DNA of 64,000 nucleotides from JBGAKG01 sp044224495 (GTDB lineage: Bacteria > Myxococcota_A > Polyangia > Polyangiales > Polyangiaceae), in assembly GCA_044224495.1 (NCBI GenBank), contig JBGAKG010000011.1, positions 186,001 to 250,000 of the forward strand, given 5' to 3'. Numbering within the stretch: position 1 is the first letter of the stretch; every line of letters starts with the position of its first letter. The notes under the pieces were generated by a model. It was not told where the DNA came from. It ran no database searches and was given only the letters and a program-made list of their open reading frames with translations. The translations under genes were made by a program, and so were the position numbers. Shown here piece after piece: positions 18,101 through 26,096 of this stretch.

Positions 18101-18843
18101 CGCCCGAGACGCTCACCAAGGTGATGAAGGCGCTCGCCAAGGGGCCGCTCCCCTTCCCCGATCTCGCACGGCGCGCGAAGGTGAAGCAGGAGATGCTCGA
18201 GAAGGTCGTGGAGAAGCTCGCGATCCACGCCGGCGTGCGCGTGGACCAAGACGGCATGGTCCATCCGGGAGACGCGACGCGCGACTTCCTCGGCGCCTAC
18301 GCGAAGCAGCGCGCCCACAAGGAGGACCAACTCCAGCGGATGCGCCGGTTCGCGGAGAGCGCGACCTGCCGCATGCTCTCGCTCGTGCGCCACTTCGGCG
18401 ATCAGCACGACTCGGGCAAGCCATGCGGGCTCTGCGACGTGTGCGCGCCGGGGGCGTGCGTGGCCCAGTCGTCCCGCGAGCCGACGCGCGAGGAGCGCGC
18501 GATCGCCGAGCGCGTGGTCGCCGCGCTCCGCGCGCGCGAGGACGGCCCCAATCCCACGGTGGGACAGCTCCAGATCGAGCTCGGCGTCGAGCGGTCCCAA
18601 CTCGGGACGATCCTGGCGGGGCTCCAACGCGCGGCGGTGCTCGCGCTCGACGAAGCCTCGTTCGAGAAGGACGGAAAGACCATCCACTTCCAGCGGGTGC
18701 GGCTCCGCGATCCGGACGGGCTCTCGGAGCTGAAGCTCGAGGATCGACCGGAGCCGGAACCGAAGAAGAGCTGGCGCGGGTTCCGGCGTCGGCGCGGCAG
18801 TGGCAAGGCGACGAAGAAGCGCTCGAAGCGCACGCGGCGCTGA
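15118..18843 (+). CDS. topB-recQ: Fusion of DNA topoisomerase III (type IA) and RecQ helicase
   Basis: One uninterrupted 1241-residue frame starts at GTG 15118. Residues 6-610 are topoisomerase III: Toprim (LAEKPSVARDIA with Glu 13; TDAGREGELIFR), RVQTPTLAMI, and the active site SYPRTDSRHL with Tyr 323. A low-complexity Pro/Ala/Ser/Gly linker spans about 611-645. Residues 647-1200 are RecQ: FRPHQ, Walker A MPTGAGKS (683-690), DEAHCISQWGHDFRPDY, TATATP, GMGIDKADVRTVFH, GRAGRDG, then the zinc site Cys 1084 with CGLCDVC (1103-1109) and a winged-helix region. No HRDC domain is apparent; the tail is basic (KKRSKRTRR). All catalytic motifs are intact. Expected role: unwinding and single-strand passage at recombination intermediates. 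Confidence 0.96.
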   Translation: MPSASLRTLVLAEKPSVARDIAQVLGARERREGYIVGERHVVTWAIGHLVGLAEPAEMDPRWKSWRMELLPMVPPEWSLVVGKETRPQFEIVKKLLRSREIGDVVCATDAGREGELIFRYIYEAAGATKPVKRLWISSLTPDAIARGFSSLRPGQAFEPLADAARARSRADWLVGMNLSRAYSLVADDHLSVGRVQTPTLAMIVERELEIRSFVPEDYFELRASFAVDDERRYEGVYVRPNVKGPEARRLPKDGEEAERLRERAQRGDATIVKVGRDIRRTPPPLLYDLTELQRHANRLYGFTAQRTLAIAQSLYEKWKLLSYPRTDSRHLSTTVEAALPDVVRTIAPRYAALLPAAVTAFQSGQALAALGPRFVDDAKVTDHHAILPTDASPPESLPADERKIYDLVCRRLLAAWHDEYVQAVTTVVTEIVADGTADAYVSTGTSIEQPGWKVIDVGGARVIGPTLPGGLKPGMPATVEKTELVPKKTLPPPHYSDATLLTAMETAGRKLEEKELSDAMKARGLGTPATRAAILETLLKREYVVRDGKVLSATEKGIALVERVHPHVKSPAMTGEWEAKLARIEKREGGLDAFMKDIEGYVREVLGTVGPASASVPVPMPGSGSGSGSASGSAAASASSARPRRSSDLRVLLRDAFRLESFRPHQEAVCRAVADGDDVLLVMPTGAGKSLCYQLPGIARGGTTLVISPLVALMEDQVAKLQELGFAAARIHAGRDRLESRAVCKQYLDGELDFLFIAPERLRVRGFPEMLGRRRPSLVAIDEAHCISQWGHDFRPDYRLLGERLPLLMPAPIVALTATATPAVQDDIAAQLRMKSPRHFIHGFRRDNIAVEVVERNPSARTAIVQRVLADPARRPAIVYAPTRKDAVAVADALGGPIRAAAYHAGLRPEVRDRVQVAFQSGRLDVVVATIAFGMGIDKADVRTVFHTALPASVEGYYQEIGRAGRDGLPSRAILLHAYSDTKTHEFFLERDYPAPETLTKVMKALAKGPLPFPDLARRAKVKQEMLEKVVEKLAIHAGVRVDQDGMVHPGDATRDFLGAYAKQRAHKEDQLQRMRRFAESATCRMLSLVRHFGDQHDSGKPCGLCDVCAPGACVAQSSREPTREERAIAERVVAALRAREDGPNPTVGQLQIELGVERSQLGTILAGLQRAAVLALDEASFEKDGKTIHFQRVRLRDPDGLSELKLEDRPEPEPKKSWRGFRRRRGSGKATKKRSKRTRR
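16951..17040 (+). repeat. GC-rich hexanucleotide repeat tract encoding the topoisomerase-helicase linker
   Basis: Degenerate repeats of the type GGGTCC/GCATCC/GCCCGT run through the joint of the two enzymes and encode Pro/Ser/Ala/Gly. The 16-mer TGCCCGGATCCGGGTC (16976-16991) also occurs at 43982-43997 in an intergenic repeat region. Confidence 0.7.
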
Positions 18844-18897
18844 CGCAACGGCGCCCGAAAAGGGCATGCCGCTCGTGGAATTCGGTACGCTCGCCGC

Positions 18898-19761
18898 GTG
18901 GAGCTCACGCCCTTCTTCCGTCGCGCGCTCGTGCTCGCGCTCGTCGCCGTTCCCCCGGTCGTCGTGCTGGCGTGCGGAGCGGCGGAGCAGCCCGCGCCTG
19001 CCGCGCCGCCGATCGCCCTACCCGCGCCTCCGGATGGAGCGACCGAGGCGCGCGAAGCCTCGAGCGACGCTCGCGTCGCCGCCGAGCCCACCCATCCACC
19101 GACGTGCGCGCGCGACTACGCGGCCCACGCGAAGGCTCCGAATGCCGCCGAGCTCGAGCGCTGGAGGCAGCTCGCCGAAGCCCCCGACGCCTCGGCGCGC
19201 GACCGCTCGATGGCCGAGCTGGCGCGCGCGAGCCTGTATTTCAAGGCGGAGCGACTCGACGACGCGCTCGCCGTCCTGGAGCCGTTGGTGTGGAATGGTG
19301 CGCCGGACGTCGCGATGCAAGCGATGGAGCTGTACCTCGCTGGGATGAACCAGGCCGGGCCGCTGTGCCGCACCGAGATGGAAGATTCCGTGCCGAAGCT
19401 GCGCCAACGCCTCTGCGCGGGCTCGCACGACGACCGGTGCGAGCGCTTGGAGCTGATCGACTTCGAGCTACGGATGGGCCACGGGCTCATGCTCTCCGAG
19501 ACGGAGCCGAGCCAAGCGGCAGCCGCGTTCGATCGCCTGTTTCAGGACATGTGTCGCCCGGCCAAGCCGAAGATGGAGTGCGCCATGGTCGCGTACGACG
19601 CCGCGCTCCTGTGGGTGCGGATCGGCGATCCCGCGAAGGCCAAGGCGATGCTCGCGGCGATGAAGGACAAGCGGAACGGCATCGACCAGAGCCCGCTCGT
19701 GAAGAAGCTCGAGTGTGTGCTCTCCGCCCAAGGCGGAAAGGGCGACGCCGGGAGCTGCTGA
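18898..19761 (+). CDS. Lipoprotein with TPR-like helical repeats
   Basis: The 287-residue product starts at GTG 18898, with a signal peptide ending VVVLAC and a Pro/Ala spacer. The mature part is helical and Cys-bearing: CARDYAAHAKAPNAAELERWRQL, then ARASLYFKAERLDDALAVLEPLVWN (parts given), typical of degenerate TPRs. It lies 25 bases before the start of a Ser/Thr kinase gene, so the two may be co-expressed; it could act as an outer partner of that kinase, which is inference. Confidence 0.75.
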   Translation: MELTPFFRRALVLALVAVPPVVVLACGAAEQPAPAAPPIALPAPPDGATEAREASSDARVAAEPTHPPTCARDYAAHAKAPNAAELERWRQLAEAPDASARDRSMAELARASLYFKAERLDDALAVLEPLVWNGAPDVAMQAMELYLAGMNQAGPLCRTEMEDSVPKLRQRLCAGSHDDRCERLELIDFELRMGHGLMLSETEPSQAAAAFDRLFQDMCRPAKPKMECAMVAYDAALLWVRIGDPAKAKAMLAAMKDKRNGIDQSPLVKKLECVLSAQGGKGDAGSC

Positions 19762-19786
19762 GACCTGCTATCTTGTCACGTCGACC

Positions 19787-21055
19787 ATGCACTCCGATCG
19801 CTACCTCGATGCCGAGTCCGTCAAACGGCTCCTCGGGGGAGATAGCCCGATCCCGAAGGCAGGCGACATCATCGCGGGGAAGTACCGCATCCTCGGTCGC
19901 CTCGGTGAGGGCGGGGTCGGGACCATCCTCGCGGCGCACCACGAGCTCCTCGACAAGGAGGTCGCGCTCAAGCTCCTCGCGCTGGAGCCCAGCGCCAAGA
20001 CGTCGCGCAAGTCGCTCACCGAGCGGTTCCTGATCGAAGCGCGCGCGGCCGCCAAGGTCGAGAGCCCGCACGTCGCGCGAGTGATGGACGTGGGCAAGCT
20101 CGACAACGGCGCCCCGTTCATGGTCATGGAGCGGCTCGAGGGGTGCAACCTCGAGGAGCTCCTCGCGCTGGAGGGCACGCTCTCGGTCGAGGACGCCGTC
20201 GACTACGTGATGCAGGCGCTGCAAGGTCTCGCGCACGCGCACGTGCTCGGCGTCGTGCATCGCGATCTCAAGCCGGCGAACCTCTTCCTCGCACGCCAGC
20301 CCGACGGCGGCACGGTCATCAAGATCGTGGACTTCGGGATCGCGATGCTGCTCGACGAAGCAGGCCGCCGAAAGTCCTCGACGCGCGTGACCCGCAACGG
20401 AACGCTCGTGGGCTCACCGATGTACATGTCGCCAGAGCAGGTGCGCGACGAAGAGCACATCGACCACCGCACCGACATCTGGTCGGTGGGCGTCGTGCTC
20501 TACGAGCTCCTCACCGCGCGCGTGCCCTTCGGCGTGAACGCGGAAGGAATGGGCGAGATCTTCGGCGCCATCCTCAACGAGCCGCTCGTCCCCATCGCCG
20601 AGACGCGGCCGGGGTTCCCCGCCGAGCTGGACGCGATCATCGCGCGTTGCCTCTCCCGCAGCGTGGAAGATCGCTACTCGGACGTCGCCGAGATCGCGCG
20701 CGCGATCGCGCCGTTCGGGACGGGGAAGTGGAATCACCTCGTCGAGACGATCGAACAGTCGTTCCGCGCCCGCATGGTGAAGATGACGGGGTCCGAGGCG
20801 TTCAAGCCGATCCCGGTTCCGATCGTGATGGATCCGGAGCCCGCGGCTGCAGAGGCGGAGGCCGACATGACGCCGGAGCCCGAAGTGGCGCCGACGAAGC
20901 CGAGGGCCACGCCCCCGCCGTTGCCGGGGGCGGCGCCCGTCGCCACGCCGGCGCCCGACGCGCCGCCAGCGCGGAGCGGTGTGTTGCCATGGCTGATCGT
21001 GGCGCTCGTCGTCGCTACGGGCATCACGGGTTGGCTCTTGCTGACGCACTCGTGA
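19787..21055 (+). CDS. Membrane-anchored Ser/Thr protein kinase (Hanks type)
   Basis: The 422-residue protein has a full kinase domain (about 32-310): glycine loop GRLGEGGVGTI, ATP-binding Lys 62 (VALKLL), catalytic HRDLKPAN (His 158), DFG 182-184, and SPMYMSPEQ. A Pro/Ala-rich linker and a single C-terminal helix PWLIVALVVATGITGWLLL (400-418) follow. Hardly anything is left outside the membrane, so it lacks a sensor domain. Start ATG 19787 is preferred over 19715, which precedes it by 24 codons without any domain. Family roles include developmental and metabolic signalling. Confidence 0.92.
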   Translation: MHSDRYLDAESVKRLLGGDSPIPKAGDIIAGKYRILGRLGEGGVGTILAAHHELLDKEVALKLLALEPSAKTSRKSLTERFLIEARAAAKVESPHVARVMDVGKLDNGAPFMVMERLEGCNLEELLALEGTLSVEDAVDYVMQALQGLAHAHVLGVVHRDLKPANLFLARQPDGGTVIKIVDFGIAMLLDEAGRRKSSTRVTRNGTLVGSPMYMSPEQVRDEEHIDHRTDIWSVGVVLYELLTARVPFGVNAEGMGEIFGAILNEPLVPIAETRPGFPAELDAIIARCLSRSVEDRYSDVAEIARAIAPFGTGKWNHLVETIEQSFRARMVKMTGSEAFKPIPVPIVMDPEPAAAEAEADMTPEPEVAPTKPRATPPPLPGAAPVATPAPDAPPARSGVLPWLIVALVVATGITGWLLLTHS

Positions 21056-21070
21056 AGGCGGACGCACGCT

Positions 21071-21592
21071 TCACCGGTCGCGCTGATAGCCCATCGTCTC
21101 GAGGTTCTGGTCGAGCATGATCATGGTTCCGACGCCGGCGGCGGCGACGATGACCATGAAGATCCAGAACGCGGGGCCGCGCTTGAACGTCGCCGCGATG
21201 TCCTCGGGTCGCGCCCCGAGCACGCGCGAGAACGCATGCCCGAAGAGGATGAATGGCACGGACACCAAGACGAAGAACACGCCCATCGCGGCGAGCTTCG
21301 GCACGTAGAAGATGTGCTCGACCCCTTCGGAGGCGAGCTGGAGCGGGCGCACGTAGCCGAAGTAGAGGAGCACGACGCCGGCACCGAACGGCAGCAGCGC
21401 CGCGAGCCGCGGGTTGGGACCGGCCGGGGCCGCGGGCAGTGTCCGCGAGGGCGCGGCGAACGACGCCGGAGCCGGCGCCATCGCCATCACGGGAGGAGGA
21501 GGAGGCACGCTCATCGCGGCGCCGCAGTGGCGACACGTCGGTCGACCCAAGGCCACGGATTCCCCACACTGCGGACACTTGGGTAGAGCCAT
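21071..21592 (-). CDS. Zinc-ribbon membrane protein
   Basis: The 173-residue protein begins with a zinc ribbon, CPQCG then CRHCG (residues 6-24). A Pro/Ala linker and two to three hydrophobic helices follow: LLPFGAGVVLLYFGYV, MGVFFVLVSVPFILFGHAF and WIFMVIVAAAGVGTMIML. The N-terminus is probably cytosolic. Function unknown; such proteins are common in myxobacteria. Convergent with the kinase gene, 15 bases apart. Confidence 0.78.
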   Translation of the reverse strand: MALPKCPQCGESVALGRPTCRHCGAAMSVPPPPPVMAMAPAPASFAAPSRTLPAAPAGPNPRLAALLPFGAGVVLLYFGYVRPLQLASEGVEHIFYVPKLAAMGVFFVLVSVPFILFGHAFSRVLGARPEDIAATFKRGPAFWIFMVIVAAAGVGTMIMLDQNLETMGYQRDR

Positions 21593-21707
21593 CGCGGCGG
21601 ACCGTGCACGGCGGATGCCATCGCCAACGCAGCGAAGTCAGGTGCGCCGAAACGGAGCGCCTGCACACGACGCGCACGATGCGCTGCGCATCAAGCGCAA
21701 GCGCGCT

Positions 21708-22718
21708 TCAGAGCGGTCGGCGCGCGACGTAGAGCACGTAGGGGCCGCTCAACGCGAAGGCGCCGTCGACCGACAGCGCGTACCCCAAGTAGAGCGTGCA
21801 GTCGTCGGCGGTGACTGCGTACGGCTTGGTCGAATCGTTGGCGCCGACGACGAGCGAGCCGAGCGGGACGTCCTGCGGTTGATCCCACGGTGCGACGGTG
21901 GTCGCGCGCGTCGCTCGCGCGAGGTGGGGAACTGGACCGCCGCCCCAGCGAGAGAGGTACATCGTGCGTTCGTCCGCGAGCACGGGCTCGCTCACGAACG
22001 CGAAGCTCCCGCCGTGGAGCTCGGAGAGGATCGCGCCGGCGTCGCCCGCGACGCGCACGACGTCCCACTCGCTCGGGGCGCTCGGGTAGTAGACGAAGCG
22101 GCCGACGTACAGCGCGGCGCCCGACGAGAGGTACGGGTAGTAGAACTGCTGGTACGCGGCGCCGTCGGGGGCGGAGAACGGCATCGGCAGCAGAGCGCCG
22201 GAGCCCCAGTTGCTGGTGAGGTTCGCGCGCACGTGATGGACGACCCCACCCGCGTGCGCCGCGACGAGGTCGAGGCCGTTGCTCGAGACGGCGAAGCCTT
22301 GCTCGACGGCGAGGTCGGCGACGGTGGCGTCGTGGGTGATCGTGTTCGCGGAGAGCGTGTACTGGCGGAGGACGCTGTTCTCTTGGAGCCAGGCGTGAGT
22401 CTCGCCTTGGTCGATGCGGAACGAGCCATAGACGTCGACGACGACGTCGAGACCGTTGCGAAGGACCTTCGTGGGCGTCGCGAACGGCTTCTTGGGATCG
22501 CACTTCGGAGGCGGAGCGGCGTCGGCGTCGCTGACGAGCGCGTCGGCGACGTCGCTCGCGCCGTCGCGCGGAGGGTCGGCGTCGAGAGACAGTGTGTCCG
22601 GGACGGCGTCCAGACCGGCGTCCGTTCCAGCGTCGAGGTTGGTGAAGCCGTCGGAGCTGCAGCGGAGGAGCGCAGCACCGAAGAGCGTGAACGAAGCGAA
22701 GGCTCGGGATAGGCGCAT
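21708..22718 (-). CDS. Secreted protein, probable lipoprotein, unknown function
   Basis: The 336-residue product starts MRLSRAFASFTLFGAALLRC. The Cys after a hydrophobic core suggests a lipobox, though Arg at the -1 position is unusual. An Asp/Ala-rich spacer (DAGTDAGLDAVPDTLSLDAD) follows. The body is strand-rich and may form propeller-like blades (GSFRIDQGETHAWLQENSVLRQY; given in part). No catalytic motif seen. Divergent from the AgmX/PglI-like gene, with 73 bases between. Confidence 0.72.
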   Translation of the reverse strand: MRLSRAFASFTLFGAALLRCSSDGFTNLDAGTDAGLDAVPDTLSLDADPPRDGASDVADALVSDADAAPPPKCDPKKPFATPTKVLRNGLDVVVDVYGSFRIDQGETHAWLQENSVLRQYTLSANTITHDATVADLAVEQGFAVSSNGLDLVAAHAGGVVHHVRANLTSNWGSGALLPMPFSAPDGAAYQQFYYPYLSSGAALYVGRFVYYPSAPSEWDVVRVAGDAGAILSELHGGSFAFVSEPVLADERTMYLSRWGGGPVPHLARATRATTVAPWDQPQDVPLGSLVVGANDSTKPYAVTADDCTLYLGYALSVDGAFALSGPYVLYVARRPL

Positions 22719-22791
22719 TCTACGAGCGTCGCGCCGAGGCTCGGGGGTGGCCAGAGCGAGCGTGTGAGCATTTGGGTGACGTCGAGGCTCC

Positions 22792-23976
22792 GTGAGCAAG
22801 CGGTCTCGCGCTACGCTCGCTTCGGTTTTGCAGGCCTCCTCCTTTCTCCTCGACGTCGCACCACGCATCGGCCTCGGTGCGGCCGTCGTCGCGACGATCG
22901 TCGGGATCTCCGCGATCGTCCTCGCAGTTCGGCGCAGTGAGCACGCATCGGCTGCCGTCGTCGCGACGGCCGCGCTCGCGGCGACGGCACCGGCGTTGGG
23001 TCTGGTCGCGCTCGCGATGGCGCTGCACTCGATCGATCCGGCGAACGCCGCCGAAGGCCCCGGGACGCGCGCTCGGCTCGCCGCGGCCGCTTACGACGAC
23101 GGCACCCTCGCAGCGCGGCGCGGAGCGATCGGTGCAGGGTTGCCGCTTCTGCTCGCTTCGCTGGCGCTGGTCGTCGCGCGCAAGCATCGACCGATGGCTT
23201 GGCTCGCTGCGGTGCTCGCCACTTCGACGGCGGGTGCGGCGTGGCTGGGCGCGTCGAAACCCGGGCCGGTCGACCCCGGCCCGCAGAAGGCGCGCCTGAT
23301 GGACGCGCGCGCGCTCGTCGACGTCGATCGGACGCGCGGGTGCGATGCGCTGGCGCGGGCCGTGACCGACGACTTCCAGTGGAATCCCATGAAGGGACCA
23401 CTCCCGCCGGAGGTGCCGGCGGCCGTCCCCGACTATGCGGCGGTGGCGACGAAGTGCGCGCGCTGGGCACTCGCCGAAGGGCGGCTCGGCGCAGATGGTA
23501 CTTCCCCGCTGTTGGTCGACGACGCGTTCCGGAAGGAGGTCACGGACGACGTCGATCTCCAACCATGCACGTTCGGGTGCGGGGGCGACGACGACTTCGG
23601 TGGGTACGGCGTCATCGGCCTGCCGCCGAAGCGGAACGAGGTTCGCTTCCTCACGACGGAGCGCACGGAGACGGGGCCGACCGACTACCCGCCGGACGTG
23701 CTGCTGCGAGTCGTCGGTCGCGCGCCGACGCGCATGCGCTTGCGGAGCTGCCCGGAGGCGGGGCGTGGAAACGTGACGGTGCGGCTGACGATCGAACCGT
23801 CGGGGAAGGTGGCGTCGGTGACGAGTGAGCCGCTGCCGAGCGCGGCGGCGGGACCGCCGCTGGCGGATCCGGCGCTGATTGCGTGCGTAGTCCGCGCGAT
23901 GGGGACGCTGACGTTCCCGCCGCCGGAGGGGACGGTGACGATCACGTTCCCGGTGGGGTTCGCTCCGGCGAAGTGA
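22792..23976 (+). CDS. Multi-TM protein with AgmX/PglI-like C-terminal domain
   Basis: The 394-residue protein starts at GTG 22792. Four hydrophobic helices lie in the first 155 residues: VVATIVGISAIVLAV, AALAATAPALGLVALAMAL, LPLLLASLALVVA and AWLAAVLATSTAGAAWLG. A periplasmic region contains a short Cys pair (PCTFGCGGDDD). The last 80 residues (RLRSCPEAGRGNVTVRLTIEPSGKV, then CVVRAMGTLTFPPPEG; given in parts) match the AgmX/PglI C-terminal domain. That fold is TonB-like and known in myxobacterial gliding and energy-transducer proteins. A scaffold or transducer role is inferred. Confidence 0.8.
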   Translation: MSKRSRATLASVLQASSFLLDVAPRIGLGAAVVATIVGISAIVLAVRRSEHASAAVVATAALAATAPALGLVALAMALHSIDPANAAEGPGTRARLAAAAYDDGTLAARRGAIGAGLPLLLASLALVVARKHRPMAWLAAVLATSTAGAAWLGASKPGPVDPGPQKARLMDARALVDVDRTRGCDALARAVTDDFQWNPMKGPLPPEVPAAVPDYAAVATKCARWALAEGRLGADGTSPLLVDDAFRKEVTDDVDLQPCTFGCGGDDDFGGYGVIGLPPKRNEVRFLTTERTETGPTDYPPDVLLRVVGRAPTRMRLRSCPEAGRGNVTVRLTIEPSGKVASVTSEPLPSAAAGPPLADPALIACVVRAMGTLTFPPPEGTVTITFPVGFAPAK

Positions 23977-23993
23977 CGGTCGGGCGTCGCGCT

Positions 23994-24479
23994 TCAACGG
24001 GCCGGTTGAAAGAGCTCCACCGGGTTCCCGGAAGGATCGTCGATCACCACCTGCGATCCTCCGGGCCCGTCGACGACGTCTGGCGTTCGGAAAGCCACAC
24101 CGGCGCTGCGAAGCCGCGCAACCTCGGCGCGCAAGTCGGTGACGCCGAGGTGAATTCGGTTCCACCCGCCCGGCTCGGGCCGGCGCCCATCGGGCAGCGC
24201 TCGTTTTCCCGAGCTGCCGTCGCCGCTCAACAGCAAGCGCACGCCGTCGCGCTCGACCGCCGCAAACGCAGGTGACGCGTCGTGCTCCAGCGTGAAGCCC
24301 AGCTGTTTCGTGTAGAAGACGATCGACGCGGGCACGTCGTTCACGATGTAGCGAATCGCGGTGGTGGATTTCATCGTGGGCTCCTTGGAGGAAGGTGCGT
24401 GGGCCGCCGCGCACCCGGCGGTGGCGATCATCGACGCCAGGACGGCGATCAGCGGCCAGCGGTTCCACTCGTTGCTCAT
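23994..24479 (-). CDS. VOC/glyoxalase-fold protein with possible lipoprotein leader
   Basis: The catalytic-fold part (from residue 36) is a complete VOC domain: IRYIVNDVPASIVFYTKQLGF, HLGVTDLRAEVARL, and IDDPSGNPVELFQP. Family members are metal-dependent glyoxalases, dioxygenases or resistance proteins. Two starts are credible. ATG 24479 adds a signal peptide with a lipobox (IATAGC). ATG 24374 gives a plain cytosolic VOC protein and has a strong AAGGAG Shine-Dalgarno 6 bases before it. It is divergent from a LysR gene, which probably controls it. Confidence 0.85.
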   Translation of the reverse strand: MSNEWNRWPLIAVLASMIATAGCAAAHAPSSKEPTMKSTTAIRYIVNDVPASIVFYTKQLGFTLEHDASPAFAAVERDGVRLLLSGDGSSGKRALPDGRRPEPGGWNRIHLGVTDLRAEVARLRSAGVAFRTPDVVDGPGGSQVVIDDPSGNPVELFQPAR

Positions 24480-24555
24480 GCTCCCGGCTATAAGGCGCCG
24501 CGCCGCGCCGTGGGAGCTGCGCGCCGAGAAAGGGATCGTTTACTCTGAGTCAACG

Positions 24556-25446
24556 ATGGCAGCGAACCTGTTCTCCGGGGTCCTCCCCTTCGTCCACGTC
24601 GCAGAAGCGAAGAGCTTTCGGGCCGCGTCCAAGCGTCTTCGCGTGACCGTTCCAGCGGTGAGCAAGGCCGTCGCACGCCTCGAGGCCGATCTCGGCGTGG
24701 TCCTCTTGGATCGGACCTCGCGTCACGTCGCGCTCACCGCGGAGGGGGCGGGCTTCCTGGAGCGATGTCGCAAGGCGATCTCCGAGGTCGAAACGGCGCG
24801 CGCGCAGGTCGCGAGCGCACAGCGCGGGGCGCAAGGGAGCCTGCGGGTGACGTTTCCTCCGGTGCTCGCGCGCACCTTGCTCCCGATCTTCGCCGAGCTC
24901 GTCGCGCGCTACCCACGCTTGTCGTTCGATCTGGTCGCGACCAACCGCTTCGCTCGGCTGACGCGCGACGAGTTCGACGTCGCGATCCGCATGGGCGAGC
25001 TCGAGAGCTCATCGCTCGTCGCGCGCACGCTGAGGCGTCCGCGCTGGCTCACCGTCGCTGCGCCAGGCTACCTCGAGGCACGGGGTCTCCCGCGTCACCC
25101 CGCCGACCTCGAACGCCACGAGTGTCTCGGGTTTGCGCTCGAGGGGCGAACGGTGGAGTGGTCGTTCGTCGAAGGGGGCGCCCCGCTGCGGACGCATGGA
25201 ACGGGCCGGCTTCGCTTCGACCAGGGCGAGATGCTCGTCGACGCGGCGTTACGCGGCCTCGGGATCGCGCAGATGTTCGACTTCATGGCGCACCCGCTCC
25301 TCGCTACCGGTCAGCTGGTGGAGGTGCTGCGCGCTCACGCCGCCCCTGGGCCAGAGCTCCGCGCCGTCGTATCGGCGAAGCGCGCTTCGATCCCGCGCGT
25401 TCGCATCCTGCTCGACGCTCTCACCGAGAGCCTACGCCCCGCGTGA
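24556..25446 (+). CDS. LysR-family transcriptional regulator
   Basis: The 296-residue protein is full length. The N-terminal winged HTH (FVHVAEAKSFRAASKRLRV, AVSKAVARLEADLGVVLLDR) is followed by a periplasmic-binding-like effector domain (from about 90: GSLRVTFPPVLARTLL). It closely follows the DhcR/YafC-type subgroup pattern, LTRDEFDVAIRMGEL. Only 76 bases separate it from the divergent VOC gene, the classic arrangement for control of the neighbour and autoregulation. ATG 24556 starts the HTH. Confidence 0.93.
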   Translation: MAANLFSGVLPFVHVAEAKSFRAASKRLRVTVPAVSKAVARLEADLGVVLLDRTSRHVALTAEGAGFLERCRKAISEVETARAQVASAQRGAQGSLRVTFPPVLARTLLPIFAELVARYPRLSFDLVATNRFARLTRDEFDVAIRMGELESSSLVARTLRRPRWLTVAAPGYLEARGLPRHPADLERHECLGFALEGRTVEWSFVEGGAPLRTHGTGRLRFDQGEMLVDAALRGLGIAQMFDFMAHPLLATGQLVEVLRAHAAPGPELRAVVSAKRASIPRVRILLDALTESLRPA

Positions 25447-25644
25447 GCGTCCGGCCCGGTCGCGCGCGAGGCCCGCGAGGAGCTCCGGCAACACGGGCGC
25501 CAGCTCGAGCTCGTGAACGACGACGTACGCGCGCAGGCTCTCGAGATCATGCTCGCCGCGCGCGAGCTCGTCGAGCATACGTTCCGCGAGCTCGTGCTCG
25601 TACGCGACGAGCGGCTCGAGATGGAGCGTCTCGTCGAACTGCAC
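25432..25644 (-). CDS. Possible small helical protein or gene remnant
   Basis: A 70-codon stretch ending at 25432 has strong GC3 codon bias and a helical, acidic product (EPLVAYEHELAERMLDELARG, VVVHELELAPVLPELLAGL). The start is unclear; GTG 25644 is the first candidate after which codon bias appears. Further upstream in the same frame the bias is lost, and a different minus-strand frame looks better. This suggests a truncated or frameshifted gene at the island border. It overlaps the LysR 3' end by 15 bases. Family unknown. Confidence 0.35.
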   Translation of the reverse strand: MQFDETLHLEPLVAYEHELAERMLDELARGEHDLESLRAYVVVHELELAPVLPELLAGLARDRAGRSRGA

Positions 25645-26096
25645 CCCGAGCTCGTCGCAACTCCCGGGCTCAGCTTTTCCTTGCCGCCGCAAGCGCCGGC
25701 GCGATCCTCGATGTCCTTCGACCGATGCTGAGCGAGATGCGTCTGTCCCGGAGTCACCACGGCGCAGATGAACGCGCTCGACACCGACCATGCGAACGCC
25801 GTGCACACGACGGTCGCCGCCGCGAAGCGAGCTCTCCACGCGCTCGCGATCGACGAGTGCAAGCGGTTGACCGCGACGACGACCCGCAGTCACGCGAGGC
25901 GCGTCATCCCAAAAACGATGCCGTGGTACGATCACAAGCCGTCACGGCGCCTTCTGACTCGGCCGCCCCATAGCGTCCGCGCGAGCGGATGCAGCCGCGG
26001 TCGAGATGGGTCTCAGAGCCGAAACTAAGGGCGCTCACAACCCCATTGCATTGAGGGCCATGGACCCGCTCAAATGTGCAGACCCGTGGGGGAACG
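25645..26096. other. Intergenic border of the low-GC island
   Basis: No gene can be supported in these 452 bases. Codon bias fades and GC falls towards the right. At 26029-26046 the string GGGCGC-TCAC-AACCCC resembles, with a gap, the tRNA-Gln 3' end as it reads on this strand (GGGCGC...AACCCC at 31841-31861). The match is weak and may be chance. Confidence 0.4.

Noticed and set aside
15118..18843. Reverse gyrase
   Set aside because: The helicase is RecQ with its own zinc and winged-helix parts and lies C-terminal; reverse gyrase has its N-terminal helicase-like module inserted before the topoisomerase.
25513..25731. 72-codon plus-strand frame NDDVRAQALEIMLAARELVE
   Set aside because: It is the antisense of a minus-strand frame with clearly better GC3 bias; antisense frames in high-GC DNA are often open.
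26029..26046. GGGCGC-TCAC-AACCCC as a left attachment site matching tRNA-Gln
   Set aside because: The match needs a 5-base gap and covers only two 6-mers; kept as a hint in the border entry but not called as att.
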